Source: Halomonas qaidamensis (lineage in GTDB: Bacteria > Pseudomonadota > Gammaproteobacteria > Pseudomonadales > Halomonadaceae). From it: 64,000 nt of DNA. Shown in pieces: positions 1 through 8,632 of the stretch (positions are counted from its first letter, which is position 1; the number at the start of each line of letters is the position of its first letter). The notes beneath the pieces are model-generated. The model saw only the letters and a program-made list of their open reading frames with translations, had not been told where the DNA came from and did no database searches. The stretch lies in the NCBI RefSeq assembly GCF_025917315.1, contig NZ_CP080627.1, positions 1,984,001 through 2,048,000 on the forward strand, given 5' to 3'. A program made the translations under genes and the position numbers.

Positions 1-1245
1 CACATTTAACCCAGACGTGGGCCCCAGCGTAGAATCAGACGCTGGCGAGCCAGCGTCGCCCAGTGCAGCTGCAGTACCTACTAGCACCACCGTTGCCATC
101 GGCGAGAAGCCAAACTGTACCGCTAATGGAACAAAAATCGCCGCGATAATAGGAATGGTCGAAAACGATGAGCCAATTCCTAGGGTAATAAACAAGCCCA
201 CTAGCAGCATCACGAGCGCCGCCAAACCGCGGTTATCACCAAATAGTTCAAACGCACCTGCCACTAGCGAGTCAATGGCCCCTGTCGCCTTCATGACTTC
301 TGCAAAACCAGCTGCTGAAATCATAATAAAGCCGATCAACGCCATCATGCGCATACCGCTGGTAAAGAGATCATCCGCTTCACGCCACTTAAAAATACCG
401 CCCAGCGACAGCAAGCCAATCCCCACTAGCCCACCCACAATCATAGAACCGGTATAAAGCTGCAGCCCTAGTGCGGCTACAATCGCCACACCCGACATCA
501 CAAGCCCAAATGTATGAGGCTTTGCAGGCGTGTGGCCTTGGTGAGCATTCGTCGCCACAAGGTCTTTACTGGTGTATTCGCGCTGTCCACGGTAGCTGAA
601 AAAAAGTGCTACGAGTAAGCCAATCGCCATGCCACCTACCGGAATAGCCATTGCCATGGGCACCATGCCCCGGGTAATTTCCAAGCCTAGCGACTCGCCA
701 GCGCTATTTAAATTCGCCAGCAGAATATCATTTAGAAAGATCGCGCCGAATCCTACTGGTAGTAGCATATAGGGGGCAGTTAACCCAAAGGTGAGCGCAC
801 AAGCCACGGCGCGCCGATCAAGCTGAAGGCGATTCATCACCACTAATAGCGGTGGTATCAGTACGGGGATAAACGCAATATGCACAGGAATGGCATTTTG
901 CGATGAAATAGCCACCAAGAGCACAGCAACAAGCAAAAACACTTTTACTCTCGCTTGATGTGCTGCGGTGGCTTCTTTCCCCAGCATCGTAATTAGCCGA
1001 TTTGCCAGCATATCGGGAAGCCCCGAACGGGAAATAGCCACCGCAAAGGCTCCAAGAGTGGCATAAGCAAGGGCTACTTGCGCGCCTCCACCAACACCAT
1101 CATTGAAAGCACTAAGCGTTTCATCCAGTGATAAACCGCCAACTAATCCCCCTACTAACGCCCCAACAACAAGCGCAAATACCACGGATACCCGAGCAAG
1201 CGAAAGTGCCACCATGACTAGCACAGCAAGAATTACCGCGTTCAT
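1..1245 (-). CDS. Na+/H+ antiporter family protein (NhaC-like), partial at the window edge
   Basis: The frame starts at an ATG at 1245 (protein begins [20 protein letters not shown]) and runs off the left edge without a stop, giving about 415 residues. It is almost entirely hydrophobic helices joined by short loops, with Gly/Ala-rich stretches such as [17 protein letters not shown] near the N terminus and [17 protein letters not shown] close to the visible C-terminal end. That overall pattern is typical of the NhaC-like / YuiF antiporter group in the ion-transporter superfamily, which exchanges Na+ for H+ across the inner membrane. A sodium antiporter fits a halophile. The substrate is inferred from family resemblance only, and a carboxylate carrier of the same superfamily cannot be excluded. 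Confidence 0.75.
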   Translation of the reverse strand, partial: MNAVILAVLVMVALSLARVSVVFALVVGALVGGLVGGLSLDETLSAFNDGVGGGAQVALAYATLGAFAVAISRSGLPDMLANRLITMLGKEATAAHQARVKVFLLVAVLLVAISSQNAIPVHIAFIPVLIPPLLVVMNRLQLDRRAVACALTFGLTAPYMLLPVGFGAIFLNDILLANLNSAGESLGLEITRGMVPMAMAIPVGGMAIGLLVALFFSYRGQREYTSKDLVATNAHQGHTPAKPHTFGLVMSGVAIVAALGLQLYTGSMIVGGLVGIGLLSLGGIFKWREADDLFTSGMRMMALIGFIMISAAGFAEVMKATGAIDSLVAGAFELFGDNRGLAALVMLLVGLFITLGIGSSFSTIPIIAAIFVPLAVQFGFSPMATVVLVGTAAALGDAGSPASDSTLGPTSGLNV

Positions 1246-1398
1246 GAAAATTCCCAGTAAGATAAGTGAGTGAGCTTACAAAAGCTGGGGATTCTATCAG
1301 ATCAGTGGTTTCTCGGTAGCGGTAATCACTATAGAAATAGCAACAATCACAATGTCTAACGTCGCACGTGTCGCCTCTGACACCAGGGGACTGGCTGG

Positions 1399-2652
1399 TT
1401 AATCTGCTTTGTTAAGAAGCGTTAGGCAATCAATGGCAATCACGCGCTCTTCATCCGTTGGTATCACCCAAACACCGACACCACTGTCCGCTGCAGAAAT
1501 ACAAATAGCATTATGATGATTCGCCTGCTCATCAAGCTGCATGTCAAGCCACTCACACTGCGCCACAATACGCGCACGCACAGCGGCGGCATGTTCGCCA
1601 ATCCCCGCCGTAAACACTAATTGGTCAAGCCCACCAAGCGCCCCAGCTAAGCTGGCAATTTCCCGCGCGGCTCGATAGCAATAAAGCTCAACAGCTTCTT
1701 CAGCCTCGGGAGCATCACTTGCAAGTAACTCGCGCATATCACTACTGATACCTGAAACACCCAACAGGCCTGATTGCTTATATAAGAGTGACGACACTTC
1801 CTCGACACTCATTTTTTCCTGACCAATTAAGTGCAGCACCAACCCAGGATCCAACGTACCGGAACGTGTGCCCATCGGCAGACCATCAAGTGCAGTAAAG
1901 CCCATAGTTGAAGCGATACTGACGCCATCACGGATAGCGCACAGACTGGCACCATTACCCAAGTGCGCAACGATCACTCGCGAACGAGGTGCATTTTTAG
2001 GCAAAACATTCGGCAAAGTGCGCTGAATATAATCATAGGAAAGGCCATGGAAGCCGTAGCGAATTAGCCCCTTGGCGGTAAGCTCTCGCGGCAGCGCAAA
2101 TTGCCGAGCCACCCAAGGTTGACGAGCATGAAACGCAGTATCGAAGCATGCGATCTGTGGCACATCGGGTACTTGTTCCATTAATAGCTTAATAGGGGCA
2201 AGACCATGGGGCTGATGCAATGGCGCTAGGCTTGAAAACTTCTCCAACTCAGCCACATCATTAGCGCTTAACCTAACCGCTTCGTGGTAGGTTTGGCCAC
2301 CGTGAACAACGCGATGCCCTATAGCGATCAGCGTGCCTTTATCGTCACGTTGGTCAAGCCACACCATAAGTTTTGTAATGGCTTCTTCATGATTCGTTGC
2401 TGGCGTTAGTCCCATCGCCTGCAGCGCTTGCAGCTCATAGTGATGCGGTTGTTGTCCGACCTTTTTATGTACCAACGACACACGGCACTGAGACGTAGCC
2501 AAACCCGAAAAATGACCACTGTAGCTAAGCGTCAACGCTTCTTTGGGTGTGCCAGTAGCGTCTTCATCCATCGCATAATAAGCAGTTCCAACATGATAAA
2601 GGGCAAACTTAACGCTAGAAGAGCCGCTATTTAGCACCAATATTTCTTGCAT
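1399..2652 (-). CDS. ackA: Acetate/propionate kinase AckA
   Basis: This 417-residue protein is a full-length acetokinase, the usual family size being about 400. It catalyses acyl phosphate + ADP to carboxylate + ATP in the cytosol. The N terminus carries the phosphate-binding NSGSSSVK motif. Further family motifs are visible in order: HRVVHGG, FDTAFHARQP, YGFHGLSYDYI, AHLGNGAS, the GLPMGTRSG loop and, near the C terminus, GIGEHAA. Its start lies two bases after the stop of the MaoC-phosphotransacylase gene, so the two are almost certainly translationally coupled. That pairing is the standard Pta-AckA pathway, here with an unusual Pta. Substrate chain length (acetate, propionate or butyrate) cannot be read from the sequence. 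Confidence 0.95.
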   Translation of the reverse strand: MQEILVLNSGSSSVKFALYHVGTAYYAMDEDATGTPKEALTLSYSGHFSGLATSQCRVSLVHKKVGQQPHHYELQALQAMGLTPATNHEEAITKLMVWLDQRDDKGTLIAIGHRVVHGGQTYHEAVRLSANDVAELEKFSSLAPLHQPHGLAPIKLLMEQVPDVPQIACFDTAFHARQPWVARQFALPRELTAKGLIRYGFHGLSYDYIQRTLPNVLPKNAPRSRVIVAHLGNGASLCAIRDGVSIASTMGFTALDGLPMGTRSGTLDPGLVLHLIGQEKMSVEEVSSLLYKQSGLLGVSGISSDMRELLASDAPEAEEAVELYCYRAAREIASLAGALGGLDQLVFTAGIGEHAAAVRARIVAQCEWLDMQLDEQANHHNAICISAADSGVGVWVIPTDEERVIAIDCLTLLNKAD

Positions 2653-2654
2653 TA

Positions 2655-4085
2655 TTAAGCTCCTGAAGTCCTACCAAGCATGCCACAACGACGCTGATGA
2701 TCAGCCAGCAGTAACGCTAACGCACTGGACGCCATACGCGTCAACGCGTCGTCTGCACGGCTTGTTAGCATAATCGGCACTCTAGCACCGACAACAACGC
2801 CTGCGCCCGTTGCGTCCGCTAAGTGGGTAAGCTGCTTCATTAACATATTGGCTGCTTCAAGATCTGGCGCTAAGAGAATATCGGCACGCCCAGCGACTGG
2901 CGAAACGATACCTTTAGTTCTTGCCGCTGCTTCTGAAACGGCATTATCAAACGCTAGCGGACCATCTAAGGTGCCACCGGTTATCTGACCACGCTCTGCC
3001 ATCTTACACAGTGCCGCCGCATCAATCGTGGAGGTGATTTTAGGATTAACGGTCTCGACAGCAGAAAGAATCGCCACAAGAGGATTGTCATTACCCAGCG
3101 CATGAGCCAACTCAATGGCGTTTTGAACAATATCGCGCTTTTCCGCCAACTTAGGATAAATATTGATCGCCGCATCGGTGATTAACAGCGGTCTTGGGTA
3201 AGTTGGTACATCGAAGGCCATCACATGACTCAGACACCGTTCGGTGCGCAACCCCGTGTCACGCTTAAGTACTTCACGTAAAAGCTCATCAGTGTGCAGT
3301 GCGCCTTTCATCAACGCACCTACGCGCCCCTGGCGGGCTAATGCTACTGCCTGCTCGGCTGCGGCGTGGCTATGGGGTACATCCACCAGCTCAAAGGCGC
3401 TGATATCAACCTGAGCTTTTTCAGCCGCAAGCTGTATTTTCCCTTTGGGCCCAACCAGTACGGGAATGATTAACCCTTGTGCCGCTGACTCAACCGCTCC
3501 GCAAATGGCGCTTTGATCCACTGGGTGAACGACTGCGGTGGGCATCGGTTCTGGACGATCAGCAGCCGTTAAGATTTCATGTAACCTGCCACGCTCGGTT
3601 AAGCGTACTTTTGGCAGCAGCGCGCGAGGACGACTAATTTTTTTAACCGGCGCTAAGACACTAGCTTCTCCTTCGATGACCGTATCGCCTCGTTGATTTT
3701 CACAGCGACAGGCGAAGGTAATTCGGTGACGCTGGTCGTCTTTTTCAGTAGCCCGCACGGATACCCGCAGTACATCGCCGAGCCTTACTGGCGCCTTAAA
3801 CTTCAGCGTCTGGCCAAGATAGACCGTACCCGGCCCAGGCAGCTGGGTACCCAATACGGTAGAGATCAACGCCCCACCCCACATACCGTGGGCAATCACT
3901 TCCTGAAAACGGCTGCTTTTGGCGAAGTCGCTATCGACGTGTGACGGATTAACATCCCCTGACATCACAGCAAATAACTTGATGTCCTCCATGGTCAGGC
4001 GTTTTTCCAAATGGGCTTCATCACCAACGCTTATTTCGTCATAAGTGCGGTTTTCAATTAGATCATTTACGTCATTGACCGACAT
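2655..4085 (-). CDS. Bifunctional MaoC-like enoyl-CoA hydratase / phosphate acyltransferase
   Basis: The 476-residue product is a fusion. Residues ~10-150 form a MaoC/hot-dog hydratase domain with the DVNPSHVD catalytic motif and an AHGMWGG segment. Residues ~160-476 form a phosphate acetyl/butyryltransferase domain ending in the typical SRADDALTRMASSALA tail. The first domain hydrates enoyl-CoA; the second swaps CoA for phosphate to make acyl phosphate for the adjacent kinase. The start is an ATG preceded by a strong AAGGAG, and the gene sits between fabI-like and ackA in one leftward operon. The fusion architecture is known from proteobacteria, but its physiological substrate is not settled. 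A role in short-chain 3-hydroxyacyl or polyhydroxyalkanoate turnover is inference. Confidence 0.88.
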   Translation of the reverse strand: MSVNDVNDLIENRTYDEISVGDEAHLEKRLTMEDIKLFAVMSGDVNPSHVDSDFAKSSRFQEVIAHGMWGGALISTVLGTQLPGPGTVYLGQTLKFKAPVRLGDVLRVSVRATEKDDQRHRITFACRCENQRGDTVIEGEASVLAPVKKISRPRALLPKVRLTERGRLHEILTAADRPEPMPTAVVHPVDQSAICGAVESAAQGLIIPVLVGPKGKIQLAAEKAQVDISAFELVDVPHSHAAAEQAVALARQGRVGALMKGALHTDELLREVLKRDTGLRTERCLSHVMAFDVPTYPRPLLITDAAINIYPKLAEKRDIVQNAIELAHALGNDNPLVAILSAVETVNPKITSTIDAAALCKMAERGQITGGTLDGPLAFDNAVSEAAARTKGIVSPVAGRADILLAPDLEAANMLMKQLTHLADATGAGVVVGARVPIMLTSRADDALTRMASSALALLLADHQRRCGMLGRTSGA

Positions 4086-4143
4086 CGAGTTACTCCTTTT
4101 GAACGTTTCCTTAAGCTAGGCCGTTGGCTTAGCCCACCAGATG

Positions 4144-4917
4144 TTAAAAACGAAGGTGATGGCCTGCATCAACGTAGTGAGTCAACCCCGTCAGTGAAGC
4201 GCCAGCGTCAGAGGCTAAATAAACCACTGCATTGCCAACATCTTGCACGCTAGCAAGCCGGCGTAGTGGCGAGCGCATTTCGCCATCATGAGCTAGTTCA
4301 TCAAACGCTTTAAGCCCAGACGCTGCCCGTGTACGAATAGCACCTGGCGATACTGCATGCACACGGATGCCCTGGGGGCCAAGCTCAGCGGCCATATAGC
4401 GCGTGGCAGATTCAAGCGCGGCTTTTACGGGGCCCATTAAGTTGTAGTTATCAACCACCTTTTCGGCCCCGTAGTAGGTCATGTTGAACAGGCTCCCTCC
4501 CTCTTTCATCAACGGTTCGGCATGCTTAGCCATGCGAATAAAGGAGTGGCAGGAAATATCCATAGCGAGTAAAAACCCCTCTTTTGAGCAGTCCACTACC
4601 CGTCCATGCAAGTCGTCAAGGGGCGCATAGGCAATCGAGTGAACAACAAAATCTAGTCGGCCCCAGCGCGCTCTGGCCCGTTCAAACAGGGCCTCAAGCT
4701 GATCATCATGCTGCACATCACACAGTATTAATTCCGGCTCCCCCATATCAACTGCCAGTGGTGTCACGAACTTTTCAGCACGGGGAGAAGCGTAAGTGAC
4801 TAGGCACTCAGCACCAGCATGATGCAGCGCCTGAGCACAGCCGAACGCAATACTGTCTTGATTGGCAACACCCGCGACAATACCGACCTTGCCTTGCATG
4901 GAAAAAGGATTTGACAC
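4144..4917 (-). CDS. fabI: Enoyl-ACP reductase FabI-like (SDR family)
   Basis: The 257-residue protein is a short-chain dehydrogenase of the FabI type, which reduces enoyl-ACP with NAD(P)H in fatty-acid elongation. The atypical nucleotide-binding GVANQDSIA segment near residue 15 and the YNLMGPVK sequence (Tyr-x6-Lys catalytic pair) identify FabI rather than an ordinary SDR. Translation starts at a GTG at 4917, chosen because AGGAGG lies about six bases upstream; an ATG seven codons in has no such site. It is first in an operon with the MaoC-Pta fusion and ackA. A housekeeping FabI would normally sit elsewhere, so this may be a specialised paralogue acting on short enoyl substrates (inference). 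Confidence 0.85.
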   Translation of the reverse strand: MSNPFSMQGKVGIVAGVANQDSIAFGCAQALHHAGAECLVTYASPRAEKFVTPLAVDMGEPELILCDVQHDDQLEALFERARARWGRLDFVVHSIAYAPLDDLHGRVVDCSKEGFLLAMDISCHSFIRMAKHAEPLMKEGGSLFNMTYYGAEKVVDNYNLMGPVKAALESATRYMAAELGPQGIRVHAVSPGAIRTRAASGLKAFDELAHDGEMRSPLRRLASVQDVGNAVVYLASDAGASLTGLTHYVDAGHHLRF

Positions 4918-5090
4918 CGTTGGCCTCCTAAGAAGTTGATAATAAGAAAATCAAGCCATCGTTAATGTCGCCAAAGGCTTTATTGAATAACGCTTGCCTT
5001 CAGGTCTTAACGAAAAGAGTCACTAATAAACGTGGAGCCTTTGTGACACAGGCCTACGACTTTAGTAAAAGCACCCTTGCTGCTGTGCAA

Positions 5091-5106
5091 CATACTACCT
5101 AGTATG
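5091..5106. promoter_or_regulatory. Operator-like perfect palindrome in the fabI/GntP divergent region
   Basis: CATACTACCTAGTATG has two 7-bp arms separated by CC. It lies in the 333-bp gap (4918-5250) between the leftward fabI-like operon and the rightward GntP permease gene, about 145 bp from the permease start. The size and symmetry match TetR-family operators, but no TetR gene is nearby. Apart from this site I see no gene or RNA in the gap. Confidence 0.45.
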
Positions 5107-5250
5107 CCGCCCTCAACTTATTACCGACACTGCTAATTTAACGATACGTCTTTTTTAGCTGCGTTTCTCAGTGACGTTTTCTAACTGCGTGTCTTGTCGT
5201 TTAACCCTGTGGCTAACCACATCATTTGTAACCATATCTTGGGAGCCTGT

Positions 5251-6711
5251 ATGGGCATGCTAGCGATTATTATTTCTTTACTGCTACTGATGTTTTTCGC
5301 CTACCGCGGCATCTCTGTACTGCTGTTAGCGCCACTTATGGCCTCTCTTGCAGTGCTGTTATCCGGCGATGTGGCATTTCTACTACCGGTCTATACCGAT
5401 ACATTCATGAAGGCACTGGGAAATTACGTCATTCAGTTCTTTCCGTTATTTCTATTAGGAGCGCTGTTTGGCCAATTAATGGCTGACTCGGGAGCAGCGC
5501 AGTCAATCTCAAATGGCATCGTTAATCGGCTCGGCACCCATCACGTGGTACTGACCGTCGTTATTGCCTGTGCAGTGCTGACCTATGGCGGCGTATCGCT
5601 CTTTGTCGTTGCCTTCGCGATTTATCCCATCAGCCGTGAGTTATTTCGCCAAGCGAATGTGCCAAAGCGCTTAATACCCGCCTCTATTGCGCTGGGATCA
5701 TTCACGTTTACTATGACTGCCTTACCCGGCACACCTTCTATCCAAAATGCCATTCCTATCCCTTACTTTGGTACCAACAGCTTCGCAGCGCCGGGATTAG
5801 GGGTGATTGCGGGGCTGATCATGCTAGGTTTGGGCATTCTCTATCTGCAATCACGCGTTAAAAAAGCGGCAGCGTGTGGCGAAGGCTATGGCACCCATAC
5901 AGAGCGGGAAGCAACTGACACAACGGATACAACTGACACAACTGACACAACTGACACAACTGACACAACTGACACAACTACAGCTGACACCGCGACTAAC
6001 TCAGCACCTACCATGCCACTGGCTATTGCATTGATTCCACTGGTCATGGTGATTGGTCTTAACGCCCTGTTTACTTACGGCATCTTTCCAGTGATGGACC
6101 TTAGCTTTATCAGCGACAACTTCGAGAACGTAACGCCCAGCAGGCAAACCGGGCTCTGGGCTGTATTAATTGCCCTGCTCAGCGCTTCTGCTTGGTTGAT
6201 TATTACTCGCTGGCGTTACTGGCAGGATTTGAAAGCCACGGTTAACCAGGGGTGCTTAGGCTCGCTTCTGCCAATTTTCAATACTGCTTCTGAAGTTGGG
6301 TATGGAGCGGTTATTGCAACTCTGGCAGGCTTCGCCATTATTCGCGATGCCGTGCTGAATGTTTCCCCAGGAAATCCGTTAATATCCGAAGCCATGGCTA
6401 TGAGTGTGCTCGCTGGGATTACGGGCTCTTCATCAGGCGGCCTTTCCATTGCGTTGCAAACACTTGGCAGCGAATACCTCGCGATGGCGGAGCAAGCGGG
6501 AATTAGTCCAGAGCTCATGCACCGGGTAGCAACACTCGCCGCGGGCGGTATGGATACGCTGCCTCACTCTGGCGCAGTGATTACACTTCTGGCTATTTGC
6601 GGCTTAACCCACCGCCAGTCTTACGGTAATTTGGCAATGGTAACGATTTTGCTGCCTATTGCCGCACTCGTTAGCGTAATCACTCTAGGCACGCTGTTTG
6701 GCAGCTTCTAA
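5251..6711 (+). CDS. GntP-family permease with a central Thr-Asp-Thr repeat
   Basis: A 486-residue, highly hydrophobic inner-membrane carrier of the GntP family (H+ symport of gluconate, 3-hydroxybutyrate and similar hydroxy acids). I start it at the ATG at 5251 because GGGAG ends six bases upstream; an in-frame start 19 codons earlier lacks this. Family features include the TYGGVSLFVVAFAIYP segment, the ALPGTPSIQNAIP loop and the C-terminal AGGMDTLPHSGAV motif. The hydrophilic loop near residues 210-250 contains seven Thr-Asp-Thr units encoded by a 9-bp tandem repeat. Its neighbour across the divergent gap handles hydroxyacyl-type intermediates, which would suit a hydroxybutyrate permease, but the substrate is not established. 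Confidence 0.85.
   Translation: MGMLAIIISLLLLMFFAYRGISVLLLAPLMASLAVLLSGDVAFLLPVYTDTFMKALGNYVIQFFPLFLLGALFGQLMADSGAAQSISNGIVNRLGTHHVVLTVVIACAVLTYGGVSLFVVAFAIYPISRELFRQANVPKRLIPASIALGSFTFTMTALPGTPSIQNAIPIPYFGTNSFAAPGLGVIAGLIMLGLGILYLQSRVKKAAACGEGYGTHTEREATDTTDTTDTTDTTDTTDTTDTTTADTATNSAPTMPLAIALIPLVMVIGLNALFTYGIFPVMDLSFISDNFENVTPSRQTGLWAVLIALLSASAWLIITRWRYWQDLKATVNQGCLGSLLPIFNTASEVGYGAVIATLAGFAIIRDAVLNVSPGNPLISEAMAMSVLAGITGSSSGGLSIALQTLGSEYLAMAEQAGISPELMHRVATLAAGGMDTLPHSGAVITLLAICGLTHRQSYGNLAMVTILLPIAALVSVITLGTLFGSF
5914..5976 (+). repeat. Seven in-frame copies of a 9-bp unit (ACTGACACA, Thr-Asp-Thr)
   Basis: Six units are identical and the second is ACGGATACA. As the unit is nine bases, gain or loss of copies leaves the permease reading frame intact. 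The repeat codes for part of the central cytoplasmic or periplasmic loop between two blocks of transmembrane helices. Confidence 0.95.
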
Positions 6712-6783
6712 AAAAACGCACCACATGCGATAGTTAAGTAATGAGTTAAGCATTTATTAGCCTGAACAATAACGAGACCTTAT

Positions 6784-7995
6784 ATGGCTATCGCACGACA
6801 AAACGCCTTCCTTCTGATACTGCTGGCAAGCTTGGTTATTTCCACGGCCATGGGGCTTCGCCATGGCTTTGGGCTTTTCCTTGAACCGATGAGCAGCGAC
6901 TTCGGCTGGGGTCGGGGTGTATTTGCCTTTGCGCTCGCGCTTCAGAACCTTGTATGGGGCCTGTCGCAACCATTCACCGGCGCACTGGCCGACCGTTTTG
7001 GAGCGGCCAAAATTATTGTGGTTGGGGCCGTTTTGTATGTCGCTGGACTGTGCTTTATGAGCCTTTCCACCAGCGCGCTTGGCATGACGTTAAGCGCTGG
7101 GTTACTGATTGGGCTGGGCCTTTCTGGAACAACATTTTCAGTGATTTTGGGAGCAGTCGGTCGTGCGGTAGCGCCTGAAAAACGTAGCATGGCGATGGGT
7201 ATTGTGAGTGCTGCTGGCTCTTTTGGTCAGTTTGCGATGCTACCCGGTACATTAGGACTAATTGAATGGCTTGGCTGGTCAGCGGCATTACTGGCCATGG
7301 GGGTTATTGCCGCGCTGATGGTTCCCCTGGGGGCAATGCTCAAAGACCGCCCAAGCCCTAACGCGCTGGGCGACTTAAGCCTACGCGATGCGCTCAACGA
7401 AGCGGCGGGGCAAAAAGGCTTTTGGCTGTTGTGCCTAGGTTTTTTCGTGTGCGGCTTTCAAGTAGTCTTTATCGCGGTTCATCTGCCTGGGTACCTATTT
7501 GATAATGGGCTGGCCATTCAAGTGGGTACCACAGTGTTAGCCTTAGTGGGGTTGTTTAATATCCTGGGCACCTACACAGCGGGGTGGATGGGGGGAATTT
7601 GGTCGAAGCCACGCCTGCTCAGCTGGTTATATCTGATTCGTGGCGTGGTCATTGCTGTGTTTATTATGCTGCCGCTGTCAGCTACCAGCGCCTATATATT
7701 TGGTATCGCCATGGGCCTACTGTGGCTTTCAACTGTTCCTTTAACCAATGGCATTGTGGCATCAGTATTTGGTGTTCGCCATTTATCTATGCTGGGCGGT
7801 ATTGTGTTCTTATTTCACCAGCTAGGCTCTTTTATGGGCGTCTGGCTCGGCGGCTATCTCTATGATATCACTGGCCATTATGACACTGTCTGGAAAATTG
7901 CCATTGTACTTTCACTGGTCGCCGCTGGTTTGCACTGGTTTATCAGCGAGAAACCGTTGGCACGCAACGCAACGGCTCCCCAGGTGGCCTCATGA
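6784..7995 (+). CDS. MFS transporter (OFA / monocarboxylate-like)
   Basis: The 403-residue protein has the twelve-helix layout of the major facilitator superfamily. The N-terminal segment MGLRHGFGLFLEPMSSDFGW is typical of the oxalate-formate / monocarboxylate type. The helix 2-3 loop reads GALADRFGAAK, matching the MFS signature GxLaDrxGrr. It follows the GntP permease by 72 bases with no visible terminator, so both may be cotranscribed and import small carboxylates. Its TGA stop overlaps the ATG of a 43-codon reading frame. The substrate is unknown. Confidence 0.85.
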   Translation: MAIARQNAFLLILLASLVISTAMGLRHGFGLFLEPMSSDFGWGRGVFAFALALQNLVWGLSQPFTGALADRFGAAKIIVVGAVLYVAGLCFMSLSTSALGMTLSAGLLIGLGLSGTTFSVILGAVGRAVAPEKRSMAMGIVSAAGSFGQFAMLPGTLGLIEWLGWSAALLAMGVIAALMVPLGAMLKDRPSPNALGDLSLRDALNEAAGQKGFWLLCLGFFVCGFQVVFIAVHLPGYLFDNGLAIQVGTTVLALVGLFNILGTYTAGWMGGIWSKPRLLSWLYLIRGVVIAVFIMLPLSATSAYIFGIAMGLLWLSTVPLTNGIVASVFGVRHLSMLGGIVFLFHQLGSFMGVWLGGYLYDITGHYDTVWKIAIVLSLVAAGLHWFISEKPLARNATAPQVAS

Positions 7996-8123
7996 AGCCA
8001 CTGTCAACATTGGCCGTATTTGTGGTAATAGCAGCTCTCTTGCTGGGTGGAACTGCTCTCGCTTGGTGGGGCTGGCATTCGCTGGATAGCTCACTACTAC
8101 TGTTTGGCAGCCGACTGTGCTGA
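7992..8123 (+). CDS. 43-residue membrane peptide coupled to the MFS gene
   Basis: The ATG overlaps the MFS stop codon (ATGA), a hallmark of translational coupling. The product starts MKPLSTLAVFVVIAALLLGG and has one strong hydrophobic helix (about residues 5-25), then a Trp-rich WWGWHSLDSS segment and a short Leu-rich tail ending in Cys. It could be a small accessory subunit of the transporter, or a hydrophobic export-signal-like peptide. I recognise no family. The ATGA overlap and sensible codon use argue for a real gene. Confidence 0.6.
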   Translation: MKPLSTLAVFVVIAALLLGGTALAWWGWHSLDSSLLLFGSRLC

Positions 8124-8153
8124 ATACTCAATAACAGCTGAGACGTTAATTAC

Positions 8154-8603
8154 TTGATCATTCCATATCCCGAGCACGTGGCTGTCGTAATAACTACCGT
8201 TATCGTTGTTGTTCTGGCGGTGCTGCTTCACTATGAATCGTTGTGGTTAATATCACGACAAATTGAGCGTTCAAAGAAACCACATCGCCAGCGTATTCTT
8301 GGCATGGCATTTGGCGTTTTATTGACGCACATTGTTGAGATTTGGCTGTTTGGCGTAACCGGCTGGTGGTTAACTGAGCTCCTTGGCATAGGTGCATTAG
8401 AAGGTTATGAGAGCTTTAATGTTCTAGATTATATATTCTTCACTGCTGTCACCTACACCACCGTTGGCTATGGCGATATTTATGCAACGGGGCCAGTCCG
8501 GTTTTTATATGGAACTCTAGCATTAACAGGCTTTGTTCTGATTACCTGGTCGGCATCGTTCACTTTTATTGAGATGCAAAAACATTGGCGAGTGGGAAGA
8601 TAA
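8154..8603 (+). CDS. Two-helix potassium channel (Ion_trans_2)
   Basis: The 149-residue protein has an N-terminal helix, a second helix around residues 55-75, then a pore loop with the K+ selectivity filter TTVGYGDI (codons at about 8457-8480) and a final helix. There is no RCK or cyclic-nucleotide domain, so it is a minimal pore. The first usable start is a TTG at 8154 without a strong ribosome site; the first in-frame ATG is at 8229 and would remove the first helix. It precedes a Kef-like antiporter by 29 bases, suggesting a small potassium/osmotic module. Gating is unknown. Confidence 0.85.
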   Translation: MIIPYPEHVAVVITTVIVVVLAVLLHYESLWLISRQIERSKKPHRQRILGMAFGVLLTHIVEIWLFGVTGWWLTELLGIGALEGYESFNVLDYIFFTAVTYTTVGYGDIYATGPVRFLYGTLALTGFVLITWSASFTFIEMQKHWRVGR

Positions 8604-8632
8604 CCAAGCCGTCCATCTAGTAAGGATTCAGC

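Noticed and set aside
17..457. 146-codon plus-strand frame at the left edge
   Set aside because: It is the antisense shadow of the antiporter gene, whose product has clear membrane-helix character.
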